In this document: piece after piece, positions 7,975 to 16,368 of the stretch
How the letters are laid out: every line of letters begins with the position of its first letter
Numbering within the stretch: position 1 is the stretch's first letter
Source: Candidatus Omnitrophota bacterium
GTDB taxonomy: Bacteria; Omnitrophota; Gorgyraeia; Zapsychrales; JANLHA01
Reading direction: 5' to 3'
Length of the DNA: 41,010 nucleotides
Assembly (NCBI GenBank): GCA_020849375.1
Contig: JADLGJ010000050.1
Span: forward strand, 1 to 41,010
Notes under the pieces: generated by a model
Seen by the model: only the letters and a program-made list of their open reading frames with translations
What the model was told of the DNA's origin: nothing
Database searches by the model: none
Position numbers and translations under genes: made by a program

Positions 7975-7996
7975 GATGTGGTCCTTATTCTAATTA

Positions 7997-9089
7997 TTAT
8001 TCCGGCTTCATTCTTAAGAAAGCTTCGGTAAAAATATCAATATCCCCGTCCATGACCTTCTGGACATTGCTCGTCTCGACGTCGGTACGGTGGTCTTTGA
8101 CCATCAAATACGGCTGCATAACATAGGAACGGATCTGGCTGCCCCACTCAATTTTCTGCTTGGTGCCGTGTTCCTTGGCCATGCGCGCGTCCTGTTCTTT
8201 TTTACGGTGTTCGTAAAGCCGTGCGCGTAAAATTTTCATGGCGACCTGCCGGTTCTGCAATTGCGAGCGTTCCGTCTGGCACGCGACAACAATTCCCGTT
8301 TCCAAATGCGTAAAACGCACCGCGGAATCCGTCGTATTAACGCTTTGTCCACCAGGCCCGGAGGAACGGAAAACATCAATACGCAAATCTTCCGGTTTAA
8401 TATCAACTTCAATATCGTCTTCGATCTCTGGGATCACATCGACCGACGCAAATGACGTATGCCGGCGCTTATTAGAATCGAACGGGGAAATGCGAACTAA
8501 TCGGTGCACGCCCTTCTCGCCTTTCAGCAACCCGTAAACCATTTCGCCTTCGATGCGCAGCGTCGCATTTTTGATGCCAGCTTCTTCCCCGCCGAGAATA
8601 TCAACGGTGTGGACCTTAAAACCTTTGTTTTCCGCCCAGCGAATATACATACGTAAAAGCATGTTCGCCCAGTCGCACGATTCGGTCCCGCCCGCGCCCG
8701 CATTGATCGAAAAGATCACATTGTTGCGGTCGAACTGGCCCGAAAGAAAAGCGCTGATCTCGACCTTCTGGACTTCCTGCTCTAATGTGGCCAACTCGGC
8801 CTCGATCTGCCCCAGCATTTCTTCGTCACCCGACGACATTTCGCTTAATTCTTTAAGGTCCGCGAGCTTCTTAAGGCTTTTTTCATAAGGTTCGACACAG
8901 GATTTAGCGTAACGCAATTCTGCTAAAACCTTATTCGCGGCGGCCGTATCATTCCAAAAATCCTGCGCCGTCATCTTGTGGTCGATCTCTTTAATGATCT
9001 CTATCTTGGCAGGAACATCAAAGAAACCCCCTGATCTCTTCGAGTTTCCCTTGAAGCTGTGTGATCTTACGCTGGATATCCGGTAACAT
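7997..9089 (-). CDS. prfB: Peptide chain release factor 2, with programmed +1 frameshift
   Basis: RF2 recognises UGA and UAA stops. The gene starts at ATG 9089-9087, one base after the pilT stop. It reads 23 codons (MLPDIQRKITQLQGKLEEIR then GFL) to an in-frame TGA at 9020-9018, then must shift +1 to GAT at 9019 to continue for 340 residues, 363 in total against 365 in E. coli. The shift site has the classical parts: an internal Shine-Dalgarno AGGGGG, then CTT TGA. The +1 frame gives DVPAKIEIIKEIDHK joining the main body MTAQDFWND. The anticodon-mimicking SPF motif (RISPFDSN) and the catalytic GGQ loop (SSGPGGQSVNTTDS) identify RF2. Low RF2 levels favour shifting, so the protein controls its own synthesis. 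An annotation starting at 8974 would miss the N-terminal helix region. Confidence 0.96.
9018..9032 (-). promoter_or_regulatory. prfB autoregulatory frameshift site
   Basis: On the minus strand AGG GGG TTT CTT TGA. AGGGGG pairs with 16S rRNA, the CTT codon slips to TTT, and the in-frame TGA is the stop RF2 itself reads. Spacing matches the E. coli prfB signal. Confidence 0.93.
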
Positions 9090-9090
9090 A

Positions 9091-10170
9091 TTATTTTTGG
9101 TAGCGCTTCACGCCTTTAAGTTCCAAATTAAATTCATCCTTGCTCTCGGCAAAGACACGGGCGATCTCTTCATTGACCGTTCCGGCCTTGACCAGATTAA
9201 CGAGCGATTTCTTAAATGACTGCATCCCGAAGAGTTCCCCTTCGTCGATAAAGTTTTGGATCTCTTTGATCTTTCCTTCGCGGATGAGACGGCCGATCGT
9301 CGGCGTGACGACCATGGTTTCATAAGCAGGAATACGGCCGGGCTTATCAATACGCGGCAGTAAACGCAGAGAAATAACGCCTTTTAAAATGATCGACAAT
9401 TGCATACGGATCTCTTCGTGCAAGTACGGCGGAAAGAAGTTCACAATACGGGTGATGGCTTGAACGGCGTTGATCGTGTGAAAGGTCGTGACAACGAAAG
9501 ACCCCAACTCGGTCGCCGTGATCGCCGCGCGCATCGTCTCTTCATCACGGATCGTCCCGATATAAATGATGTCCGCACTTTGTTGAATAACGTGGCGCAA
9601 GGCCGCGACGTACGAATACACGTCGGTCCCTAATTCGCGCTGATTGATCGTGCTCTTTTTATCTTCGAACAAGAACTCGATCGGATCTTCGACCGTCACA
9701 ATGTGCTTTTCAAATTTCAAATTGATCGTTTCGATCAACGAGGCGATCGCGGTGGATTTCCCCGAACCAGCCGGGCCGGAAAGGATCAACAATCCCGACG
9801 GCTCTTCAGCAAATTTGTATAAAAGTTCCGCCGGAAGGTTTAATTCTTCGAAAGACCGGACCTTGGTATGGACGTGGCGGGCGCAGATACTCGGATAACC
9901 GCGTTCTTTGGAAACATTAATTCTAAAACGCCCGACTTCCGGCTCTTCATAGATAAAATCAATATCGAAATTCGCCGCGAAACGCTTCTTATTCTCTTCA
10001 CTGCCCAAAAGATGCTCGGCGATCTTGATCATCATTTCTTTCGAAATAACATCAGAGCTGATGATCTGCACCGTACCGTTGATGCGTGCCCGGGGAACAG
10101 TGTCCGTGCTCAAGAACATATCCGACGCTTCTTTTGTTACCATGATCTTAAAAAGCTCGCGTAGATTCAT
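9091..10170 (-). CDS. PilT/PilU-like secretion ATPase with altered Walker B
   Basis: A 359-residue protein of the type IV pilus retraction ATPase family (hexameric, cytoplasmic). The N-terminal PAS-like domain (about 1-110) leads to Walker A GPAGSGKST at 132-140, the Asp box VEDPIEF (E161, E165), the segment ALRHVIQQSAD, and a His box at H231 in TTFHTINA. The Walker B motif, normally GEMRD or GEIRD, reads IGTIRD, with T206 where the conserved glutamate belongs; HTNSA is also changed to HTINA. The rest matches closely, so this may be a PilU-like accessory or a weakly active motor. No pilin or PilB/PilC gene is in view. AGGA precedes the ATG by eight bases. It heads the pilT-prfB-secA operon with prfB one base behind its stop. 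Confidence 0.85.
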   Translation of the reverse strand: MNLRELFKIMVTKEASDMFLSTDTVPRARINGTVQIISSDVISKEMMIKIAEHLLGSEENKKRFAANFDIDFIYEEPEVGRFRINVSKERGYPSICARHVHTKVRSFEELNLPAELLYKFAEEPSGLLILSGPAGSGKSTAIASLIETINLKFEKHIVTVEDPIEFLFEDKKSTINQRELGTDVYSYVAALRHVIQQSADIIYIGTIRDEETMRAAITATELGSFVVTTFHTINAVQAITRIVNFFPPYLHEEIRMQLSIILKGVISLRLLPRIDKPGRIPAYETMVVTPTIGRLIREGKIKEIQNFIDEGELFGMQSFKKSLVNLVKAGTVNEEIARVFAESKDEFNLELKGVKRYQK

Positions 10171-10210
10171 TTTTCTATCCTAAAGTTAAGTGTTAGTAAA
10201 CGGACCTTAT

Positions 10211-10219
10211 CTTATAACA
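10211..10219 (-). promoter_or_regulatory. Possible extended -10 promoter of the pilT-prfB-secA operon
   Basis: On the minus strand TGT-TATAAG, an extended -10 element about 45 bases before the pilT-like ATG, without a convincing -35 box. The 103-bp gap shows nothing else clear. Confidence 0.3.
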
Positions 10220-10273
10220 TTCTAGAGAAAAATCCGGGTTTATTTTAATGCCTAACGACGAGAAAATAAAGCC

Positions 10274-12013
10274 TTAAAAAACTTTTAACTGGACGTCCTG
10301 TTCCTCGATCCCGGCCGGCTGGCCGCGCAAACGCCGGATACTTGCCTCCATCATCCGTACGGCATCGCGGTACCCTTGCTGTAAATGAGTGCCGGCGACT
10401 GACCGTTCCGGACCCATCGCACGCAGGACTTCTTCGTAGATCTTTGAAGAGCCCATGATCTTCACCGTAGCTTGCGGAGGGACCGTGAGCGCCTTGCGGA
10501 AGGCCTGCCCGCTTTTGGCGAACTCCCCCTGTCGGTAATAAAGAACTCCCAGATTATACCAACTCCAAAAAAACCGCGGCTCCATCAATGCCGCCTTTTC
10601 CTGCGCCGCCAAAGCCGCCGGAACATCATCCGAGAGCGCATAGCACAGCCCTAACATGTACTGCGGCTCGGCGATCTGGGGAACATAAGTGCTGATCGTT
10701 TGATAATACTGTACGCTGTCTTTTAAAAAACCCTTATCGAGCGGTTTGCCGTCGAGGATAAATTCTTTCCACACCGCCAGGTCAGGGCGGTAATGGTTGA
10801 TAGTGATCATCATCGCTTTATTTTTGACTTTTTCTCTTTGGGCTGTGAGGTTCAAAGACAGCGGATTATCAGCGAGAAAACTGCGGACCTGCGCGCCATT
10901 CTTCTTAAAAACAACGATAAGGCTCAACAACAATAGGACCCCCACAACGAACATGGCCGTTCGGCGTTCAACACGTAACATTTTCAATACCTCCAAAGGG
11001 AAAACCGCGGCCGCGACAGCGCCAACGGGGGCTAAGAATATAAAATATCGGCTGGAAACGGTAAAAGGTTTCCAACCTTCCTGTCCTGTCCATGTCAAAC
11101 ATTGCATGATCGCCAAAGCCGCAGCGAACATCAGAACAACAACGGCGGCAAAACGCCAGATCACCAAAGATTCTTGCCGTTGTTTTCCCCAACATTGATA
11201 ACCGGCGGCCAAAAACCCGCACGCAGTGATCAGGACAATTCGCTGCGCAGTGACATTCTCAAATATCAGCGACCACCGATCCGGAGGCAATCCGAAAACA
11301 TAATGAGGTGCATGCAAAAAATAAAAAAAGCCCAAAAGCAACGGGACGAACAACAGCAGGGTGTATTGCGCTAACTGGCGCTTATAAAAAACATACAAAA
11401 CCATCGAAACAACAAAGACCTGTACGGCCCCGAATACCGCGGTCAATGATAACAGAATATGGACGATCCCTAAATGGCGCCAATTTTTCTTTTGATCAGT
11501 CTTGTTTAAAATAAAACGCAAAAAATATAGAGCTTGAAGTGTGCTTAAGAAATACCACAACGCATACGGCCGCGCTTCCGCCCAATAACCCCAGCACATT
11601 TCCGTTGTGATCGCGATCAAGAATGCATAAGCTCCGGCGAGCAACGAGTACTCTGCAGCAAAAACATAAAAAACCGCACCCAAAGCGAGCGACATAAAGA
11701 AGTTCGGCAATAAGCGCAGGAGCACTTGCGCTTTCGGCTCAGCGATCCCCCACTCGCCTTTCCAAACCACAGGAAGCTTATAGCCCGTCATATCGCAAAT
11801 GCCTTTTTGCAAAGCGTAAAAAAGCGGCGAATTGTTCCCTTCCGGGACCTTGCCCTGCAAAATTTCAACGTACGATAATTTCTCGATGCCGTAGATCTGC
11901 GAATAAAGTTCATCGTTCCAAAGCATTTTATTCTGCGACAAACGGATGCCAAGAATAAAAAGAGCAATGAACAGAACCACCGTTATCGATTTGATCAATA
12001 AACTTTTCTTCAC
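10274..12013 (-). CDS. GT-C type membrane glycosyltransferase with C-terminal TPR
   Basis: A 579-residue membrane protein starting at GTG (AAGGA six bases upstream). After an N-terminal helix comes WNDELYSQ with D34-E35, placed like the acidic metal/catalytic pair in the first periplasmic loop of GT-C glycosyltransferases of the ArnT/PMT family, which use polyprenyl-phosphate sugars. About ten further hydrophobic segments follow up to roughly residue 375. The C-terminal part (about 435-515) holds TPR motifs (PQYMLGLCYALSDDVPAALA and WYNLGVLYYRQGEFAKSGQAFRKAL). Sugar donor and acceptor cannot be told. It follows uvrC with one base between, so it is the last gene of murJ-uvrC-GT. A link to cell-wall or protein glycosylation is suggested by murJ but not shown. 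Confidence 0.72.
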   Translation of the reverse strand: MKKSLLIKSITVVLFIALFILGIRLSQNKMLWNDELYSQIYGIEKLSYVEILQGKVPEGNNSPLFYALQKGICDMTGYKLPVVWKGEWGIAEPKAQVLLRLLPNFFMSLALGAVFYVFAAEYSLLAGAYAFLIAITTEMCWGYWAEARPYALWYFLSTLQALYFLRFILNKTDQKKNWRHLGIVHILLSLTAVFGAVQVFVVSMVLYVFYKRQLAQYTLLLFVPLLLGFFYFLHAPHYVFGLPPDRWSLIFENVTAQRIVLITACGFLAAGYQCWGKQRQESLVIWRFAAVVVLMFAAALAIMQCLTWTGQEGWKPFTVSSRYFIFLAPVGAVAAAVFPLEVLKMLRVERRTAMFVVGVLLLLSLIVVFKKNGAQVRSFLADNPLSLNLTAQREKVKNKAMMITINHYRPDLAVWKEFILDGKPLDKGFLKDSVQYYQTISTYVPQIAEPQYMLGLCYALSDDVPAALAAQEKAALMEPRFFWSWYNLGVLYYRQGEFAKSGQAFRKALTVPPQATVKIMGSSKIYEEVLRAMGPERSVAGTHLQQGYRDAVRMMEASIRRLRGQPAGIEEQDVQLKVF

Positions 12014-12014
12014 A

Positions 12015-13265
12015 TTACTTCCTTAACAGCATGTTCTTCGCCCGCAAATTACGATGATATGCCAAAGCAAAACGGTGCGCCTCGTCGCGCAACCGCTGCA
12101 ACAATTTCAAACCCAGAGATTCCTTACTCAACAAGATCGAATTGCGTTTACCCGGCAAAAAGATCTCTTCTTCCCGCTTTGCCAGCGAAATGATCGGGAT
12201 CTTCACGCCTAACTTTTCCAATTCTTCACACGCCGCGGACAACTGTCCTTTCCCCCCGTCGATCATAATGAGATCGGGAAACGGCAGGCCTTCACGCTTC
12301 AAACGCGAATAACGACGGCGGACCACTTCCGCGATCATTTTAAAATCATCAATACCCGCGACTTCTTTGATGCGGAAACGGCGATAATTGTTTTTGTCGG
12401 GTTTACCCGCCAAGAATGAAACCATTGATCCGACACTTTGATTGCCCATGATATTAGAAATATCAAAACCCTCGATCCGTTCGGGCATTCTTTGCAAACC
12501 GATCGCGCGCTGCAGCTGTTCCGCTTCCTTGTAATAATTCACGTCGGCGGAACCGGAATATAACGCTCCGATCGCGCGGATCTGGTCGCGGACCTTGGCG
12601 GCCTCTTCAAATTTATTCTCACGCGATAATGCTTCCATGTCCGTCCGTAGATCGCGGTAAAGTTCGTCCCTTTTCCCCTCAAGGATCAAAATGACATTGC
12701 GGATATTACGCAGATAATCTTTGCGGGAGATCTTTTGGATGCACGGCGCATCGCACAGGCCGATGTGATAATCGAGGCATTCTTTTTTCGGGAACGGATC
12801 ACAGGTGCGAAAATGAAAGATCTTACGGATAATGGTCAACGCCTCACGGATCAAATGCGCGTCAGTGTACGGTCCGAAATATTTTGACTTCGCGTTCTTC
12901 ACGCGCGGCCGCGAGACTTCAATACGCGGGAATTCTTCGCCGGTGACCTCGATGTATGGATAACTTTTGTCGTCGCGCAGGTCAAAATTGTACTTCGGCA
13001 TATGCTGTTTGACCAAGCTCGCTTCAAGGATCAACGCTTCCGCTTCACTATGCGTGCCGATCGTGTCAATGTCGCGGATCTCTTCGACTAGCTGATCGGT
13101 CTTCGACATCGTTTTTTTCCCGGAGGGGCGGAAATACGATTGCACACGCTTGCGCAAACTGACGGCCTTACCGATATAAATGATCTTCCCGTCGGCGTTC
13201 TTCATCAAATACACGCCGCTGGTCAAAGAAAGGTTCTTTATTCTTGCCGCTAAATTCTTATCCAT
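12015..13265 (-). CDS. uvrC: UvrC excinuclease subunit, compact form without C-terminal HhH domain
   Basis: UvrC makes both incisions in nucleotide excision repair. The 416-residue protein has a GIY-YIG nuclease domain (G17-V18-Y19, Y30-I31-G32), four cysteines at C155, C163, C171 and C175 in the place of the UvrC iron-sulfur cluster, a UVR motif (NKFEEAAKVRDQIRAI, 217-232) and an RNase H-like nuclease with D268 (EGFDISN), D306/D307, D336 (LIMIDGGKGQL) and H397 (RDEAHRFAL). Compared with about 600 residues in most bacteria it lacks about 130 residues between the UVR motif and the RNase H-like domain, and the C-terminal double helix-hairpin-helix. It stops cleanly after YHRNLRAKNMLLRK. All catalytic residues remain, so this looks like a natural short form rather than a broken gene. 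ATG overlaps the murJ stop by 8 nt. Confidence 0.92.
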   Translation of the reverse strand: MDKNLAARIKNLSLTSGVYLMKNADGKIIYIGKAVSLRKRVQSYFRPSGKKTMSKTDQLVEEIRDIDTIGTHSEAEALILEASLVKQHMPKYNFDLRDDKSYPYIEVTGEEFPRIEVSRPRVKNAKSKYFGPYTDAHLIREALTIIRKIFHFRTCDPFPKKECLDYHIGLCDAPCIQKISRKDYLRNIRNVILILEGKRDELYRDLRTDMEALSRENKFEEAAKVRDQIRAIGALYSGSADVNYYKEAEQLQRAIGLQRMPERIEGFDISNIMGNQSVGSMVSFLAGKPDKNNYRRFRIKEVAGIDDFKMIAEVVRRRYSRLKREGLPFPDLIMIDGGKGQLSAACEELEKLGVKIPIISLAKREEEIFLPGKRNSILLSKESLGLKLLQRLRDEAHRFALAYHRNLRAKNMLLRK

Positions 13266-14829
13266 TTTTAATAAAGACCTTCATGATCCGTTGCGCTTGC
13301 GCAACTTTCAACAACACACAGGCCGCACCATACACGAAATAACCTGCCGATCCCATAAGGGCAAGTTTCACCAACTCGGGAATATCCCAACCTGCGCTTA
13401 TTTTTATTAAAACTAAAATGACAATTGCGGCACCCGTGCTCGCGGCCAGGATCTTCGTGACGGACGTTACGAGTTCCTCGCTCATCACACCGATGCGTTT
13501 TTCCAAGAAATAAAATAGCGCGAAAAACCCGACAGCAGACGAGATCGAGCTGGCCAAAGCGATACCGCCGATCTTCATCGGCCCCATCAGCACGATATTT
13601 AAGGCCGTATTGAGCGCGAGATTCCCTGCGGCGATCTTGACCGGGGTCTTGGTATCTTTCAACGCGTAAAACGACATGGTCAATATTTTGGTCCCGCCGA
13701 AACTAAAAAGCCCGAGAGTAAAAAATGTCAGCGCCAATGATGTGACCGTGGTCGAATACGCGTCAAACGCTCCGCGTTCAAAAAGCACGCGCACGAGCGG
13801 TTCGCTCAACAACACCATCACAACGGTCGTCGGGAACATAATGAAAAAAATGTTTTCTAAGGACGCCGAGACAGTACGTTTGAATTTCTCAATGTCATTC
13901 TGGGCTGCCATTGTGGACAAGGCAGGCAAGGCCGCGGTCGCCATGGCAAAACCAAAAACACCCAGCGGCAATTGGATCAATTGATTGGAATAAAAGATCG
14001 CCGAGATCCCGCCGGGCCCGACGATATTGATCAGCGAAGCGCAGATCGTATCAATGACCAAATTCAGTTGATAGACTCCCGATCCCACGAGCCGGGGCAG
14101 CAAAAGTTTTCCGGCTTGTTGCGCGCCTGGATGCGAGAGCGGCGTCATTTCCAGCCGCATCCCATGTTTCAGCATCGAAGGGATTTGCGCGGCCAACTGC
14201 AGAACGCCACCGGCCAGAACACCATAAGCTAAAGCATATGTCGGTTCTGAAAAATATTTTGTACAGAAGGCGGACGCGATAACCGCGATATTGAACAAGC
14301 ACGGGCTGAACGCTGCGGAAGTAAACGAACGGAACGTTGCTAAGACCGCCATGCTGTGCGCGGTCAAACCGATCAGGATCAAGTACGGGAACATCAACCG
14401 GGTCAATTCAACCGCGAGTTTTGTTTTAGCCGGTTCGGCCGCAAAACCCGGCGCCATTAAATGCACGATCGCAGGAGCAAAGATCACTCCCAACACGGTG
14501 ATCGCGCTTAAAATGATCATCGCCCACAAAGAGATCGCGCTAACGAGCCGCCAAAGATCCTTTTTATCCCCTTTGACCTGATATTCGGACAGGACCGGGA
14601 CGACCGCGGAGTTAGCCGCGCCTTCACCAACAAGATCACGGAACAAATTCGGAATTCTCAGGGCCAAAAAGAAAACATCCGCGTTAAATCCGGTCCCAAA
14701 AAGCTTAGCCAGCACGATATTGCGCAAAAAACCCAAGATCCGGGATGATAAAGTCCCTGCCGCGAGGATTGAAGTCGAGCGAAACAGGCTTTTTTCGCTA
14801 TGCGGGGGGTTAGAATTATTGTTTGACAT
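13258..14829 (-). CDS. murJ: Lipid II flippase MurJ
   Basis: MurJ (MviN) carries lipid II across the inner membrane for peptidoglycan synthesis. The 523-residue protein has about 14 hydrophobic helices and the usual opening LFRSTSILAAGTLSSRILGFLRNIVLAKLFGTG, with FFLALRIPNLFRDLVGEGAANSAVVPVLSEY, a family signature with the arginines that line the central cavity. Length is typical (E. coli 511). AGAGG lies seven bases before the ATG. The start codon overlaps the -35 box of the divergent rpsT promoter, so transcription of the two may interfere. It heads murJ-uvrC-GT with coupled overlaps. Confidence 0.95.
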   Translation of the reverse strand: MSNNNSNPPHSEKSLFRSTSILAAGTLSSRILGFLRNIVLAKLFGTGFNADVFFLALRIPNLFRDLVGEGAANSAVVPVLSEYQVKGDKKDLWRLVSAISLWAMIILSAITVLGVIFAPAIVHLMAPGFAAEPAKTKLAVELTRLMFPYLILIGLTAHSMAVLATFRSFTSAAFSPCLFNIAVIASAFCTKYFSEPTYALAYGVLAGGVLQLAAQIPSMLKHGMRLEMTPLSHPGAQQAGKLLLPRLVGSGVYQLNLVIDTICASLINIVGPGGISAIFYSNQLIQLPLGVFGFAMATAALPALSTMAAQNDIEKFKRTVSASLENIFFIMFPTTVVMVLLSEPLVRVLFERGAFDAYSTTVTSLALTFFTLGLFSFGGTKILTMSFYALKDTKTPVKIAAGNLALNTALNIVLMGPMKIGGIALASSISSAVGFFALFYFLEKRIGVMSEELVTSVTKILAASTGAAIVILVLIKISAGWDIPELVKLALMGSAGYFVYGAACVLLKVAQAQRIMKVFIKNG

Positions 14830-14851
14830 CCAAAAACCTCTTTGCTATATT
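14823..14851 (+). promoter_or_regulatory. Promoter of rpsT
   Basis: TTGACA at 14823-14828, 17 nt, then TATATT at 14846-14851, with TG one base before the -10 box. A near-consensus sigma-70 promoter about 24 nt upstream of the likely ribosome binding site, as expected for a ribosomal protein gene. Confidence 0.85.
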
Positions 14852-14881
14852 AGGGCACTTAAAAAGAAAGGGGTGAGTCAA

Positions 14882-15145
14882 TTGCCACAACGTAGAACAG
14901 CCATTAAAGAGTTACGCAAGAACCGCGCGCACCACATGCACAATCAAGATCTCAAGACCGAGCTCAAGCACACGCTCAAGAGCTTCATGACAACCGTCGA
15001 GTCTAAAAATAAATCGGAAGCTGCAACCCAGCTTAAGACCGTTTTTAAGAAACTTGATAAAGCCGCTAAACGCAACATCATGCACAAGAAAACCGCTGAC
15101 CGCCGTAAATCGAAATTCAGCCGTCTCGCTTTAGCGATCAAGTAA
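14882..15145 (+). CDS. rpsT: 30S ribosomal protein S20
   Basis: S20 is an early-assembling 16S rRNA-binding protein of about 87 residues; this frame gives exactly 87 if it starts at TTG (14882), reading MPQRRTAIKELRKNRAHHMH and ending KTADRRKSKFSRLALAIK. AGGGG lies 8 nt before this TTG. The frame is open further upstream, but that stretch runs through the promoter and murJ and does not resemble S20. A TTG start is also used in E. coli rpsT, where it limits expression. The gene has its own promoter and a terminator hairpin 19 nt after the stop, so it is monocistronic. The highly basic composition fits. Confidence 0.95.
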   Translation: MPQRRTAIKELRKNRAHHMHNQDLKTELKHTLKSFMTTVESKNKSEAATQLKTVFKKLDKAAKRNIMHKKTADRRKSKFSRLALAIK

Positions 15146-15164
15146 GACTAAAAATATCACTTTT

Positions 15165-15198
15165 AAAAGAGACAGGTTATTGACCTGTCTCTTTTTTT
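15165..15198 (+). terminator. Intrinsic terminator of rpsT
   Basis: Perfect stem AGAGACAGGT / ACCTGTCTCT with a 5-nt loop followed by seven T. The convergent holA gene ends inside its T-run (stop at 15199-15197); the A-run on the other side is short, so it works best for plus-strand transcripts. Confidence 0.93.
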
Positions 15199-15847
15199 AT
15201 CTCGTCAACGACGCTAACTTCACCACCAAAACTTCCACCGCCTGCTCGGGGTCTAAACGCGACCGCTTAATATTCAAATCCGCCTCCTGGAGTTCTCGCA
15301 GGCCTTTTTCAAAATTGACTGACGAAACGCGGCCGCGCTCATTGCCCCACGCCCAGACAACCCCGCCCATGATCATAAGTGGATGCGCGCCGTCCTCATA
15401 AAGGCGGTTGAGGATTTGTAACGCTTCCGCGCTGTTCCCCGCCGTCATCTTCTTGGTCATATCAAAAACATTTTCCTTCACGCCTTTGCGTGTTTCGTGC
15501 ACTTTTGACAAGCCGCGAACCTCTTTCCATATCTCATCTTTATCGGACAAGGCAGCGCAATCTAAGATCAGAACAAGATAAGACGGTTTGGCGGAAACAA
15601 ATTCTAAAAGAATGGTTTTACAATGCTCATCGAGCTTTTCGGCTTCATGAATATAAACAAGCCGCTCTTTAAGGATAGCGGGCAGGGCTAACAGGGCTTT
15701 TTTGAGGTCTTTGGGGTCGAGCTTGTGTCCGTAAAGGACTTGATGATCAAATTGCAGGGCGTCGGGATTTTCCGTCCATTTGGCTTTGATTTGTGCGATC
15801 TGGGTGATCTTGTCGTGGGTATTATCGCCGATGAAAAGATAGGTCAT
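15197..15847 (-). CDS. holA: DNA polymerase III delta subunit, short form
   Basis: HolA opens the beta clamp within the clamp loader. I place the start at ATG 15847, which overlaps the lptE stop as TAATG with GAGGA eight bases upstream; the TTG six bases earlier would leave no room for that site. The 216-residue product is much shorter than the usual 330-350. It retains an N-terminal TYLFIGDNTHDKITQI, the middle LPAILKERLVYIHEAEKLDE and YLVLILDC, and the C-terminal collar sequence LQEADLNIKRSRLDPEQAVEVLVVKL, the part that packs in the loader pentamer. The missing length seems to come from the lid and linker regions. The assignment rests on this C-terminal signature and on the neighbours: leuS-lptE-holA is a conserved order in Gram-negatives. 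The gene converges with rpsT. Confidence 0.82.
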   Translation of the reverse strand: MTYLFIGDNTHDKITQIAQIKAKWTENPDALQFDHQVLYGHKLDPKDLKKALLALPAILKERLVYIHEAEKLDEHCKTILLEFVSAKPSYLVLILDCAALSDKDEIWKEVRGLSKVHETRKGVKENVFDMTKKMTAGNSAEALQILNRLYEDGAHPLMIMGGVVWAWGNERGRVSSVNFEKGLRELQEADLNIKRSRLDPEQAVEVLVVKLASLTR

Positions 15848-16368
15848 TACCAATCCTCGACGGTTCGCTCCACAATGCGTTTGGCGAGATCCTTAACGGC
15901 GTCCTCGATCGCGCCGGCTTCGGACGTGGCGTTCGGGCCGGTTAGAAAATAGCTGTCCTCGCCGGAGAAGCTCGGCTCTTCCCACATCACTTCACCATGA
16001 CTGTTCAGCATCTTTAAACGGACGGTGATCGTGATCCGGTATTCCTGGACATCATTATTGTCGGTATAACGCATAGCACTGCGGTCATAACCGGTCAGTT
16101 CGCCTTTTAAAACGAGATCCGCATTCTGTTCCTCAGCGATACGCAAATTACCGTCGAACAAGAATTGATCGATGACCGCATCATGCGCTTTGACTTCCAG
16201 CAGGGGAACATAAACATTGGGCTTGCCCGATTGGAAATCTATCTTATTAACGAATGGCGTGACCGCGATCGTCTTGATGTGCGCCGGCAACGACGACTTG
16301 GTGGAATATCCGCAAGCCGATAAACACGAAGCCATGATCAATGGGATAACGAGCAAGGATCTTTTCAT
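15847..16368 (-). CDS. lptE: LPS-assembly lipoprotein LptE
   Basis: LptE plugs the LptD barrel that inserts lipopolysaccharide into the outer membrane. The 173-residue protein opens with a lipoprotein signal peptide ending LSAC (C19), then GYSTKSSLPAHIKTIAVTPFVNK, the usual start of mature LptE. Later segments VLKGELTGYDRSAMRY and YRITITVRLKMLNSHGEVMWEE match the family's beta-strands. ATG overlaps the bamD stop as ATGA. Its presence shows an LPS-bearing outer membrane. LptD is not in the window. Confidence 0.88.
   Translation of the reverse strand: MKRSLLVIPLIMASCLSACGYSTKSSLPAHIKTIAVTPFVNKIDFQSGKPNVYVPLLEVKAHDAVIDQFLFDGNLRIAEEQNADLVLKGELTGYDRSAMRYTDNNDVQEYRITITVRLKMLNSHGEVMWEEPSFSGEDSYFLTGPNATSEAGAIEDAVKDLAKRIVERTVEDW

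Noticed and set aside
14720-14881. N-terminal extension of S20
   Set aside because: It would cover the rpsT promoter and murJ codons; the TTG at 14882 has a ribosome binding site and gives the normal 87 residues.
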